Shown piece after piece: positions 8,901 to 17,088 of a stretch of 40,204 bases of DNA. Position numbers and translations under genes: made by a program. The stretch lies in the NCBI GenBank assembly GCA_964356355.1, contig CAYHGX010000014.1, forward strand, positions 1 to 40,204. Reading direction: 5' to 3'. The notes below the pieces were generated by a model that saw only the letters and a list, made by a program, of their open reading frames with translations, made no database searches and had not been told where the DNA came from. The stretch is from CAYHGX01 sp964356355. Its GTDB lineage: Bacteria > Patescibacteriota > Gracilibacteria > UBA1369 > LOWO2-01-FULL-3. Position 1 is the stretch's first letter; the number at the start of each line of letters is the position of its first letter.

Positions 8901-8910
8901 GGGGTGATTG

Positions 8911-11070
8911 TTATTTCTGCACAACGGCCGCGAAGTACCTGTCGTAGACGAGGTTGGTGGCGTAAAGGAGGGCATTTTCGCCTGATTCGCGGGCGTCGGG
9001 GGGATAGTAGTTGAGAGTGGAGAGTTCAGGAGCTGTGGCGAAGGTTTTGTTGAAAATACTGCCGCGGCTGCCAGGCTGTTTTTGAACTGTTAATTTATAA
9101 GTTGCGGGAGTGCCGGTTATTGTTAGTACAAAGGGCAATTCATACTTAATTTTAATCACGGAGCTGCCTCCCGTGAGAGTTTCTAATTTATCAAAGAAAT
9201 AGGTTTTACCGAGATCGGAGTCGTATTTTGTTGGAAATAGGTAATCATTTCCATTCTTAGATCCAGAAATAAAAACAGCTCCTTTGGGCACGTAAATGCG
9301 CATATTAACGACATTCCGGCCGCGTCCAATAATGTCAGCAAGGTGCTCAGAAAGATAAGTGAAGCCATACTCCTGGAGAGTTTTTTTCCATTGGAAATAG
9401 ATTTTATCGTCCCATTGGTGTGTGCGTTTGATAGTGACCTCGTCAATTAAACGACCATTGGCATCGATACTGGTGTCATGAGTAATGTTTTCTTCGATAA
9501 AATTGTCAGACTTTGTGCCCCCGGTTGAGGAATTAATAATGCTCAAATAATCCTCATTAGCAGGCGTTTTTGCCATACGACCACTGAGTCCAAAAGAATC
9601 AAAAAGGGACTGAATTTCAGGATCGGGAGAGTAAAACAGAATATGTTTCTGCTGAATTGCTTTGTAGATTTTACTTCCGACCTTCGCCAGATTCTCCTGT
9701 TTCATAATCGCCTCTTTAAAGGCAGGAATAAAAACCTTCAAAATATGCTTTGGATCCTCGGTGCCCCAAACCCTACTTTCAATAATAAAAGTAAGCAAAA
9801 GGTTGTAATTTTCTGCTGAAAGTTTACCAAAATTTCCAACTTGAATTGGCCCAGTTATAGCTAACATGTCCTGCAAAAGGCCCTGATTAATAGCGATGAC
9901 CGTATCAATTTTGGGCCCGCCCTCTTTTTCAAAAAACCACTTGCCCTTGGCCGCTGAAACAGCGAAATCACCGGAGTAATTGCTATCCCGGAAACGCCAA
10001 TTATTGGTAAAAGACTTGAGCTCTTCCGGCGGTTCAATCAGAGGCAAATAGGCCATGTCGAGATCGTAAACGTCGTTGGTTTCGAGATTACTGATGTTAC
10101 CGTCCTTCATATCCACCAAGGCATAGCTGCCAATAAAGCCTCCAGATGGGCGAATTTCATTGTTGTTTTGTAGAAGAAAAAGATAGCGATGCGGCTTGTC
10201 GCTTCCAATTAGCTTTAGTAAAGCTGGAAAAGTATCGGCAATAGAATTGAGAACACTGGAAATTTCTGCGGTTTTTTCTTTGGCAAAAGCAATACGTCCA
10301 GAGACTTCAGGAGGTAAAGTTTCCTGATCGATTTTGGCGATCTCCTCTGAAGCAAGCGCTATTTGAGTAATCGCCTCATTTGTTTTGGCAAGACCAGCCT
10401 TAATAATTGAACTGATAGCCTCATTGTTTTCACTCTTCTGTTCATTTTGGGAGACAAAGTAGATTGGAACTTTATTAAACTCTTCAATTGCTTCAACGAA
10501 AGCTTTCCCGGCAGTTGAAAAATATTTTCCGGCTTGAAACAGTGACTGAACAGCCCCCTGAAGACTGGCTCCACCGGCGTAAAAAGACTTATCTGAAGTG
10601 ATAAACCAAAGGTCGGTTTTGGCCTCATTAAAATTTACTAGGGCCTTATCAAAGGAGTCAAGAGCGCTATCAAACTGAGTTTTAGTGGCATTCTTCCCGG
10701 CATCAACTAAATAGGAATAGCCCTCCGTGGCCTCGCCTTCAATCTTAGCCTTCAGTTTTTCGCTGGTCGTATAAACATTTACGGCATTCACAATCAGCAA
10801 AATCAAAAATCCTCCAAAGCCTATGCGTAATAAATTGCCCAAAAAACGGGGTGGATGGAAGGTTTTACCTTTAAAATACTGGTAGTTTCTAGGACTGTTA
10901 CCGGTGAGATCCTGAACTTGTTTAATTGGCATTTTTGCCTTATAAATAGCGGGTTTTGGCTTGCGAAAGAATCTCATTTTTTCCGCCAAAAATTTAGAAA
11001 CACGCTTTGGCCTTAAATTTATCTTTTCCTCAGTTTTTTCGGTGGTGATATCGCGAAGTTTTTTACTCAT
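8911..11070 (-). CDS. DUF4012 family membrane-anchored protein
   Basis: 719 residues. A basic cytoplasmic N-terminus (about 1-78) precedes one membrane helix (about 79-100, FLGNLLRIGFGGFLILLIV). A helical region follows, then the DUF4012 core with its signature LLQNNNEIRPSGGFIGSYAL and the segments NDVYDLD and DTVIAINQGLLQDML. The family is common in Patescibacteria and Actinobacteria, is usually encoded near envelope or polysaccharide genes, and is thought to work at the outer face of the membrane; its chemistry is not settled. The start codon lies 1 nt after the stop of the DUF3352-like gene, so the two are almost surely co-translated and may act together. Length and architecture are ordinary for the family. 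Confidence 0.85.
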   Translation of the reverse strand: MSKKLRDITTEKTEEKINLRPKRVSKFLAEKMRFFRKPKPAIYKAKMPIKQVQDLTGNSPRNYQYFKGKTFHPPRFLGNLLRIGFGGFLILLIVNAVNVYTTSEKLKAKIEGEATEGYSYLVDAGKNATKTQFDSALDSFDKALVNFNEAKTDLWFITSDKSFYAGGASLQGAVQSLFQAGKYFSTAGKAFVEAIEEFNKVPIYFVSQNEQKSENNEAISSIIKAGLAKTNEAITQIALASEEIAKIDQETLPPEVSGRIAFAKEKTAEISSVLNSIADTFPALLKLIGSDKPHRYLFLLQNNNEIRPSGGFIGSYALVDMKDGNISNLETNDVYDLDMAYLPLIEPPEELKSFTNNWRFRDSNYSGDFAVSAAKGKWFFEKEGGPKIDTVIAINQGLLQDMLAITGPIQVGNFGKLSAENYNLLLTFIIESRVWGTEDPKHILKVFIPAFKEAIMKQENLAKVGSKIYKAIQQKHILFYSPDPEIQSLFDSFGLSGRMAKTPANEDYLSIINSSTGGTKSDNFIEENITHDTSIDANGRLIDEVTIKRTHQWDDKIYFQWKKTLQEYGFTYLSEHLADIIGRGRNVVNMRIYVPKGAVFISGSKNGNDYLFPTKYDSDLGKTYFFDKLETLTGGSSVIKIKYELPFVLTITGTPATYKLTVQKQPGSRGSIFNKTFATAPELSTLNYYPPDARESGENALLYATNLVYDRYFAAVVQK

Positions 11071-11071
11071 A

Positions 11072-12976
11072 TCACTTGAGATTCAAGTAGTTAATCGTGG
11101 TAATGCCTTCTGACGTATAGGTTTTTCCGGAACTTACGGTGTCTAAAATTTTAAGCAAATCCGGAGGTGGAGTTTTACCTAAAAGAAGTGGGGCGATGGC
11201 CTGAATATTGAAGTAGGAAAGCTCGGATGAACTTCCCAAAATCAGAGAGGTACTAGAGGCAAAACCGGCTGAAGATTTGAGGCTTTCAGCTGGTTGAGAG
11301 AATAGGTCGATGGAATCTTTGACCGACTGAGAAGTGGTGGCTATCACAACATTATTCCCAACAAAGGCATAGTAAATGCTCCAACCTTGAGCACCGGCTT
11401 GCATGGCATAAATCGTGGCATCCTTATAAACAGATTGGCTACTTGTTATCTTCTCTGGAACTGCAATGATCTCCTTTGTAACTGTACCATCGGGCAAAGT
11501 GCGCTCAACAACCTTGGGGGCAAAAATAGCTCCTACGCTGGCAAATTGTGTTGCCAAATCTTGCAATTTTAGAGCACCAGCTTTTCCGTTTACTAGTGTA
11601 AATAAAACTTTGTAGGCGTTTTCAGATTCTGGACCAGGTTCTACGGCAAAGGCAAATTCACCTGTCAACAAAGGCAAAATCCCCTCTTCCAACGTGACGG
11701 TTTCACCAAAATACTTTTTAACGTAATTATTTAAAACCTTGTTGAAGACAGTTATGACCGAAGACTGTCCTTCTGAAAAAATATTTATCATGCGTTTGAA
11801 TTGGCCACTTAAATCCTGAGCACCCCAGAATATGACGGCGTCCTTTTTAACCAGTCCGCTCAAAGTAGCCTCGTAATTTTCCGTACTTAATAACAGATCA
11901 GAATTGGCATCAGAACGAGCAGCAAGACTGGAATATGTTTGAATTTCAAGATTGTTATCATCAGCGATAAGTGCGGCACCTTCGGCATCGAAAATTTTCA
12001 CAAAGGGAGCAATCACACTTACAGTGATGCCCTTTTCACTCAAGAAAGAAAAGCGCTCAAAGAAGCTATCTTCAATATTGTTATAGTCAATGAATCCAAA
12101 GGCCACTTCATTGCTCGGTAAGTTCTCCTCTACTTTACGATATTTGGCTGAATCATAGAGTGAAGGAGTTTTACTTGTTTGCTGGTTGATAATCTCGCTA
12201 ATCGTATTTTCTTCAAGAGATAAAGCTAAATTTGAACCAATAATTGTGGCGAAATATTTAGTGTCGAGATTGAAAATTTCATAATTTTGATAAACTCTTT
12301 TGTCGGCGGTTGAGTGGGCTGTGATAAACTTCATGAGCTCATCTTTGCTTATGTACTCGGCAAAATAGGCCTCGCCAATTCCAGGCGCGGCAGAGTCTTT
12401 TGTGTTAAATAGTACCATCGCAACTGAGCGTCCGAGCCAAGGCTTGAGGTCTATCTCATAATTCATGGTGAGTGCGGTTTCGGCGGCCTTTATCAGGCTA
12501 TCCTTTGAATATTGAGGATATTTTTTGAGAAGATCAAAGGCCTTAACAATTTGGCTGTGGTCAAAATTAGTATTAAGTTCAAGGACTGCAACAGTGGAAT
12601 CTGCGGGAAGTAACTTGGCAATTGGATCAGCGCGAAAGGCCTTGGAAAAGAGCAAATAAGCGATGCATACCAAGAGAGAAATCATAATGGTAGCAAGAAG
12701 ACCACCATAGATGCTGCGACGATGTTTTTTAAAATGCCGATGGAGGCGATGGTGCAGCTTTTCCTTTTGAATAACTGGGACTAGCGCCTGGGTTTGCTTT
12801 GGCTTTGCGGGCTTTTTCTCAGTTTTTTTATGAGAGCGTTTATTTACTTGTTTCTTAAGAGCCTTCTTTGACTGAGGTTTTGACAGCTTATCAAAAAGCG
12901 CACTACCCCTGCCTTTTTTGGCTTTCTCCTCGAGAATTTCGCGAACTATCTTTTTGGTTTTTGATTTTCTACCCAT
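11072..12976 (-). CDS. DUF3352-like membrane-anchored protein
   Basis: 634 residues from the ATG at 12976. A longer frame from 13057 is rejected because it would overlap the start of alaS and add an unconserved peptide. Residues 1-88 are very basic (Lys/Arg-rich, HHRLHRHFKKHRR), then a membrane helix at about 90-111 (IYGGLLATIMISLLVCIAYL). The external part opens with AKLLPADSTVAVLELNTN, typical of DUF3352-like proteins that often begin with a LPADTxxxxxxN-style segment, and contains repeated alpha/beta units (PWLGRSVAMVLFNT, LTGEFAFAVEP). Function is unknown; an envelope or surface role is inferred from the anchor and from its partner DUF4012 gene 1 nt downstream. First gene of a five-gene minus-strand run. 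Confidence 0.75.
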   Translation of the reverse strand: MGRKSKTKKIVREILEEKAKKGRGSALFDKLSKPQSKKALKKQVNKRSHKKTEKKPAKPKQTQALVPVIQKEKLHHRLHRHFKKHRRSIYGGLLATIMISLLVCIAYLLFSKAFRADPIAKLLPADSTVAVLELNTNFDHSQIVKAFDLLKKYPQYSKDSLIKAAETALTMNYEIDLKPWLGRSVAMVLFNTKDSAAPGIGEAYFAEYISKDELMKFITAHSTADKRVYQNYEIFNLDTKYFATIIGSNLALSLEENTISEIINQQTSKTPSLYDSAKYRKVEENLPSNEVAFGFIDYNNIEDSFFERFSFLSEKGITVSVIAPFVKIFDAEGAALIADDNNLEIQTYSSLAARSDANSDLLLSTENYEATLSGLVKKDAVIFWGAQDLSGQFKRMINIFSEGQSSVITVFNKVLNNYVKKYFGETVTLEEGILPLLTGEFAFAVEPGPESENAYKVLFTLVNGKAGALKLQDLATQFASVGAIFAPKVVERTLPDGTVTKEIIAVPEKITSSQSVYKDATIYAMQAGAQGWSIYYAFVGNNVVIATTSQSVKDSIDLFSQPAESLKSSAGFASSTSLILGSSSELSYFNIQAIAPLLLGKTPPPDLLKILDTVSSGKTYTSEGITTINYLNLK

Positions 12977-13045
12977 GGGGACATCATACTGATATTGTAA
13001 GTTGACGTCAAAATCCTTAGAATAACGGCGATTTAAAAACCATAT
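12977..13045. promoter_or_regulatory. Divergent promoter region with palindrome, DUF3352 gene / alaS
   Basis: Only 69 bp separate the two start codons. TTGACGTCAA at 13002-13011 is a perfect 10-bp palindrome. On the minus strand TACAAT (12999-12994) is a fair -10 box, with a weak TTCTAA -35 17 bp upstream. I could not place a convincing plus-strand -10 for alaS. Confidence 0.35.
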
Positions 13046-14884
13046 ATGAAAGCTCAAGAACTACGCAGATTGTACATAGATTTTTTCGCTAAAAAGCATA
13101 ACCATAGCGAAATTCGTGGGTCATCTTTGATTCCGGAAAATGATCCGACTGTGCTTTTTACGACTGCCGGAATGCATCCGTTGGTGCCCTTTTTGATGGG
13201 CGAAAAGCATCCTTCTGGTTCACGATTAGTAGACGTGCAAAAATGTATCAGAACTGGCGATATCGAAGAGGTGGGAGATCGCAGCCATCTCACGTTTTTC
13301 GAGATGTTGGGAAACTGGTCACTGGGCGATTATTTTAAAGAGGGTGCGATCAAAATGAGCTTTGGATTTTTGACTTCTTCAAGGGAGGACGGTGGATTGG
13401 GATTGCCTTTGAGCCACTTGGCTTTCACCTGTTTTGAGGGGGATGAGGATGCGCCGAAAGACGAGGAGAGTGCGGGAATTTGGACGGGGCTTGGCGTAAA
13501 AGCGGAGAGAATTGCGTTTTTGCCAAAGAAGGATAATTGGTGGGGCCCTGCCGGGCAAACCGGCCCCTGTGGTCCTGATACTGAGATGTTTTATTGGACT
13601 TCAGAGGAGCAGCCGCCTGAGGTGTACGATCCGGAAGATAAGAGATGGATGGAGATTTGGAATGATGTATTTATGCAGTACAACAAACAGGAAGATGGTA
13701 CTTTCGTGCCGCTAGCTCAACAAAATGTAGATACGGGAATGGGACTAGAAAGAGTTTTAAGTGTGCTCAATGGTTTTGCTTCACCTTATGAAACTGAGCT
13801 CTTTGCTGAGGTTATAGCGGAAATTCGTTTACTTGGCGGATATGGAGAGCCGAGCACGGCGCAGGTTAAGTCTGAAAGAATCATTGCTGATCACCTCCGT
13901 ACTTCCACTTTTATCTTGGGTGACCCTATGGGAGTTTCTCCTTCCAATACTGATCAAGGATATGTATTGCGCCGACTAATCAGAAGGGCAATTATGCATG
14001 GCCGCAAGCTAGGAATTGAGGGTGGGTTTATCAGGAAAATTGCAGGAATTATCGTTAAAACATATAGCGATTTCTATACCGAGCTAGGTGAAAATCAGGA
14101 GCGAATTTTCAAGGAAATGGTGGAGGAAGAGGAGAGGTTTGAAAAAACTTTGAGCCGTGGTTTGGGTCTTATTCACAAGGAGCTTGATGCTTTTGTGCAT
14201 GCAGAAAAAAATGTAAAACTTCTTCGGGAGGATTTGTTTTTTGATATGTTTGCGACTTATGGATTCCCTGTGGAAATGACCATGGAGGAGCTGGAAAGCA
14301 TGGGCTTTATTCAGGGCGACGAGGATAGAAAGTACGTTATGGATAGTTTTAATCGCCACTTTGAACAGCATCAATCTTTATCCCGTGCTGGCGCAGAGAA
14401 GCGCTTTGCCGGTGGACTTGCGGATCATAGCGAGGATACTACAAAACTGCATACTGCCACTCACCTACTACACAAATCCTTGCGTACAATTTTAGGTGAA
14501 CATGTGGAGCAGAAGGGTTCAAATATTACACCGGAGAGATTGCGTTTTGATTTCTGCCATCCAGATAAAATGACACCTGAGCAGATTAAGGCAGCGGAAA
14601 ATATGGTGAATGAACAAATCAAAGCGGCGTTGCCGGTGAGCTGTGAGGAAATGAGCGTGGAGGAGGCTAAGGCACGTGGTGCGATTGGCTTATTTGAGTC
14701 TAAATATGGCGATACGGTAAAAGTTTATACCATGGGTGATCCTGCGGCTGGCACAGTATTCAGTATGGAAATTTGCGGCGGCCCTCATGTGAGTAATACA
14801 GCTGAACTTGGTGGATTTAAGATCCTCAAGGAGGAGAGCTCCTCAAGCGGTGTAAGGAGAATTAAAGCTGTGGTAGGGGCTTAG
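13046..14884 (+). CDS. alaS: Alanyl-tRNA synthetase, short form lacking C-Ala domain
   Basis: 612 residues, against about 870 in Escherichia coli. The class II catalytic core is complete (TTAGMHPLVPFLMGEKHPSG, CIRTGDIEEVGDRSHLTFFE, GCGPD-like TGPCGPDTEMFYW, VDTGMGLERV). The tRNA-recognition domain follows, then the editing domain with its zinc/catalytic residues His469 and His473 (HTATH) and Cys577/His581 (CGGPH). The protein stops right after the editing domain (GVRRIKAVVGA), so the oligomerisation part and the C-Ala domain are absent. Similar short forms are known in Patescibacteria and mitochondria-like lineages; I see no frame disruption, so this looks natural. It charges tRNA-Ala and can probably clear mischarged Ser/Gly. 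Confidence 0.95.
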   Translation: MKAQELRRLYIDFFAKKHNHSEIRGSSLIPENDPTVLFTTAGMHPLVPFLMGEKHPSGSRLVDVQKCIRTGDIEEVGDRSHLTFFEMLGNWSLGDYFKEGAIKMSFGFLTSSREDGGLGLPLSHLAFTCFEGDEDAPKDEESAGIWTGLGVKAERIAFLPKKDNWWGPAGQTGPCGPDTEMFYWTSEEQPPEVYDPEDKRWMEIWNDVFMQYNKQEDGTFVPLAQQNVDTGMGLERVLSVLNGFASPYETELFAEVIAEIRLLGGYGEPSTAQVKSERIIADHLRTSTFILGDPMGVSPSNTDQGYVLRRLIRRAIMHGRKLGIEGGFIRKIAGIIVKTYSDFYTELGENQERIFKEMVEEEERFEKTLSRGLGLIHKELDAFVHAEKNVKLLREDLFFDMFATYGFPVEMTMEELESMGFIQGDEDRKYVMDSFNRHFEQHQSLSRAGAEKRFAGGLADHSEDTTKLHTATHLLHKSLRTILGEHVEQKGSNITPERLRFDFCHPDKMTPEQIKAAENMVNEQIKAALPVSCEEMSVEEAKARGAIGLFESKYGDTVKVYTMGDPAAGTVFSMEICGGPHVSNTAELGGFKILKEESSSSGVRRIKAVVGA

Positions 14885-15017
14885 GGGAAGGTTGCATATT
14901 TATTTACATATTTGATTCTGAAGTGCTTTGATGAAGATTGCTATTGGTTAACAATCATTCATGAGGTGTGAAGTACTTGATATGCTTTCTAAAAAGAAAA
15001 ACCTTTTCCTCGAGAGT

Positions 15018-16034
15018 TTAACCTTGAAAGGCCCTTTGCCGATATTTTTGGTATAGCCTATCGGTTTTATTTAGTTTGCCATTCAGGTTGAGTTTCCACT
15101 TTTGCGGCGGTTCGGTTTCATTTTCTATCAGGCCATTGTGGGCGAATTCGTGGTGTTGGCGGCACATGGGTTTTATATTGAGGTGAGTGCCGGTTTCACT
15201 AAATCGTTCGGGATGATGATTGGCATCTGGCGGCCGATTGCAGCCCGGATAAGCGCAACGATGATTGGATTCTTTAAGGGCCTTTTGCCTGATGGATTTA
15301 CGAATATAGCGGATGAAAGCGCGGGCACTATTTACCTGATGTGCTTCGTGGAAAGTTGTCCCCGGGGACAACTTTGTGACAGACGATTTACCCTTATTTA
15401 CAGAGGAAATTTCGACTTTTCCTGTTTCGTAAATATGAACTTTTTTAGCGGGAACCTGCTCTCGCTTCGGGTGCTTTTCGGTTGCGTCTTTGACACTGGA
15501 CGAACCGGCAGCCTTCCTCAAAATTTTCATCATTACCTCTTGGTTATTTCCGCCATATTTTTTCTTTAACTGGAGAAAGAGGAAAGTCATTTCACTATCC
15601 AACTCAATTTTCATGGTAGCAGGTACAGCGCAGCAGAGCTTCGGAGCAAAAGTGGTGAGATTGCCCCTCAGCTCTTTCACTAATTCCTGCACAGCAGGCT
15701 TACTCATATTTCTTACCTTATCCGCGAAAACTTTATCAGTTTCGGCAGTGGCAATACTGGCCACTAAAGCCACTTTATGCACGCCCACCTCGGCAACTGC
15801 GGCTTTCAAACAGGGTTTATCTTCCAAATATTTTTCGAGCCTCAATGTTTTATCCACTACCGAGGAGGGAATTTGTGCAAACCTCCAAGCATAGCCCTGA
15901 ATTGTTCGGCAATATTTTCTGTAGATTTCTGAGGCGAAAATCTCGGGCAAAATTTGCAGAAGTTGATATTGAATCTTATTTTTTTCGCGGCCTAATTTTA
16001 CAAATTTTCTATGTAAATTTTTTGCGGAATCCAT
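15018..16034 (-). CDS. HNH endonuclease domain protein
   Basis: 338 residues. The C-terminal HNH domain (about 255-310) has CAYPGCNRPPDANHHPERFS and then KPMCRQHHEFAHNG, giving the Cys pair, central His-His, second Cys and final His-His of a zinc-stabilised HNH fold. The N-terminal about 180 residues are helical, like the DUF222/13E12-type regions that precede HNH in many actinobacterial and Patescibacteria proteins. The middle (about 190-240) is basic and low in complexity. Such genes are often repeated in genomes and may be mobile or defensive; nothing in the neighbourhood fixes a role. The gene stands alone, with debris upstream. Confidence 0.8.
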   Translation of the reverse strand: MDSAKNLHRKFVKLGREKNKIQYQLLQILPEIFASEIYRKYCRTIQGYAWRFAQIPSSVVDKTLRLEKYLEDKPCLKAAVAEVGVHKVALVASIATAETDKVFADKVRNMSKPAVQELVKELRGNLTTFAPKLCCAVPATMKIELDSEMTFLFLQLKKKYGGNNQEVMMKILRKAAGSSSVKDATEKHPKREQVPAKKVHIYETGKVEISSVNKGKSSVTKLSPGTTFHEAHQVNSARAFIRYIRKSIRQKALKESNHRCAYPGCNRPPDANHHPERFSETGTHLNIKPMCRQHHEFAHNGLIENETEPPQKWKLNLNGKLNKTDRLYQKYRQRAFQG

Positions 16035-16172
16035 TTTGTTTTGGAATTATTGGTGTTTAAAAAGATACCATGAATTAGCGTAGAAGTCAGCAGCAACAAG
16101 CCTAAAACCGGCGATTTAGAGTTGCAATTTAGTAAGAACATTTCGCAGTGAGCAAGCACTCACCCGGCGATG

Positions 16173-16313
16173 TTATGAGGACACTTTTGTCTTAAAGGAA
16201 GCGAGGTGCTCAAATCCAAATTCGGAATCGGTCTTTTTCAAATCATCGCGCTCAAAAGCTGAAATTTCAAACTCGCGCAGACTTTGGATCCATAATCTGT
16301 AAACATTGGAAGC
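16173..16313 (-). pseudogene. Possible gene remnant without start codon
   Basis: A 46-codon open frame ends in TAA at 16173-16175 and is bounded upstream by TGA at 16314-16316. Its peptide contains VYRLWIQSLREFEISAFERD and then KKTDSEFGFEHLASFKTK, a composition that looks coding, but there is no ATG. Another frame from an ATG at 16377 (MSMRAFTQITAKKAFENFT) runs into it from upstream, so a frameshifted small gene of about 65-70 residues is possible. I do not recognise either piece. This is a weak call. Confidence 0.25.
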
Positions 16314-16419
16314 TCAAACAAGTGAAATTTTCAAACGCTTTTTTCGCTGTGATTTGAGTAAAAGCCCTCATACTCATTTGGACTTTGTTCACCTCACTTC
16401 CTACAAGTAAAAATATCTA

Positions 16420-16515
16420 CTATTTCTTGAATTTCCTGATTGACCAGCCGATCAGGTATCCCAAAATGAAACTCTGGATTACGCCTGCTAGTAGTAAAAA
16501 ATATGATTCGGCCAC
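16420..16515 (-). CDS. Possible small single-span membrane protein or fragment
   Basis: The frame ends with TAG at 16420 and has a GTG at 16515, giving 31 residues: one strongly hydrophobic helix (SYFLLLAGVIQSFILGYLIG) followed by a basic tail WSIRKFKK, a normal inside-positive orientation. The frame stays open upstream to a TGA at 16570-16572 and adds an amphipathic stretch (LTLIEKISGQLFF), but without ATG. It may be a real small membrane protein with a non-ATG start, or the 3' end of a gene broken near the assembly gap. Confidence 0.3.
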   Translation of the reverse strand: MAESYFLLLAGVIQSFILGYLIGWSIRKFKK

Positions 16516-16640
16516 AAAAAAAAGTTGGCCGGAAATTTTTTCGATTAGAGTGAGAGCTGGATCACGTCCTCACAACCCGATGGCACAATGCTGCATTGAT
16601 AGATTGAGTGTGCTTGAAGAAATACTAAATTCAGTAGAAT

Positions 16641-16740
16641 NNNNNNNNNNNNNNNNNNNNNNNNNNNNNNNNNNNNNNNNNNNNNNNNNNNNNNNNNNNN
16701 NNNNNNNNNNNNNNNNNNNNNNNNNNNNNNNNNNNNNNNN
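16641..16740. other. Assembly gap (100 N)
   Basis: Second run of exactly 100 N, ending 9 nt before the csaA stop codon. True size is unknown and sequence may be missing here. Confidence 0.99.
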
Positions 16741-16749
16741 GAGGACTTT

Positions 16750-17085
16750 TTACAATACGCGCATCCCATTCACCGCTGGTCTTTCAGGTTTCAATAAAAC
16801 AACACTATTGTTTTCATTTACGACTCCAAGCACCAGACACTCGGATAAGAAATTGGCGATCTGTTTGGGTGGAAAATTAACTACTGCAATTACCTGCTCC
16901 CCGATTAAATCGTCTTTGGAGTAGAGCTTTGTGATTTGTGCGCTGGATTTTTTCAAACCAAACTCACCGAAATCAACCATAAGCTTATAGGCTGGCTTTT
17001 TGGCCTCAGGAAAAGCTTCAGCACTAATAATTGTGCCAACTCTCATCTCAACTTTTTCAAAATCTTCCCAGGAAATCATAATCAT
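16750..17085 (-). CDS. csaA: CsaA-like tRNA-binding OB-fold protein
   Basis: 111 residues, full length for CsaA (about 110). It has the OB-fold tRNA-binding signature: WEDFEKVEMRVGTIISAEAF, then PEAKKPAYKLMVDFGEFGLK, KSSAQITKLY and QVIAVVNFPPKQI. The same domain occurs at the end of MetRS and in Arc1p/EMAP-type proteins. CsaA is described as a chaperone-like or tRNA-binding protein that forms dimers; its in vivo role is still uncertain. Start may be Met1 (17085) or Met3 (17079). It follows miaB by 3 nt, which places it in an operon with a tRNA modification enzyme and fits a tRNA-related role. Confidence 0.88.
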   Translation of the reverse strand: MIMISWEDFEKVEMRVGTIISAEAFPEAKKPAYKLMVDFGEFGLKKSSAQITKLYSKDDLIGEQVIAVVNFPPKQIANFLSECLVLGVVNENNSVVLLKPERPAVNGMRVL

Positions 17086-17088
17086 TTT

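Larger units (their letters stand above)
16035..16749. other. 715-base stretch without a secure gene
   Basis: Between the HNH gene and csaA there is no intact recognisable gene. It holds two short minus-strand frames of coding-like composition (16173-16313 and 16420-16569), a small hairpin (GTGAG/CTCAC near 16147-16162) and the 100-N gap at 16641-16740. The pattern fits decayed or partly missing genes rather than a regulatory region. Confidence 0.5.

Noticed and set aside
15102..15894. Plus-strand frames of 155 and 134 codons opposite the HNH gene
   Set aside because: The minus strand encodes a recognisable HNH protein; these are shadows on its complement.
16420..16572. TGA read as glycine (as in Gracilibacteria/SR1) to extend the small membrane frame upstream
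   Set aside because: Long genes throughout the window contain no in-frame TGA, and the EamA gene ends in TGA overlapping the mscL start as ATGA, so recoding is not supported.
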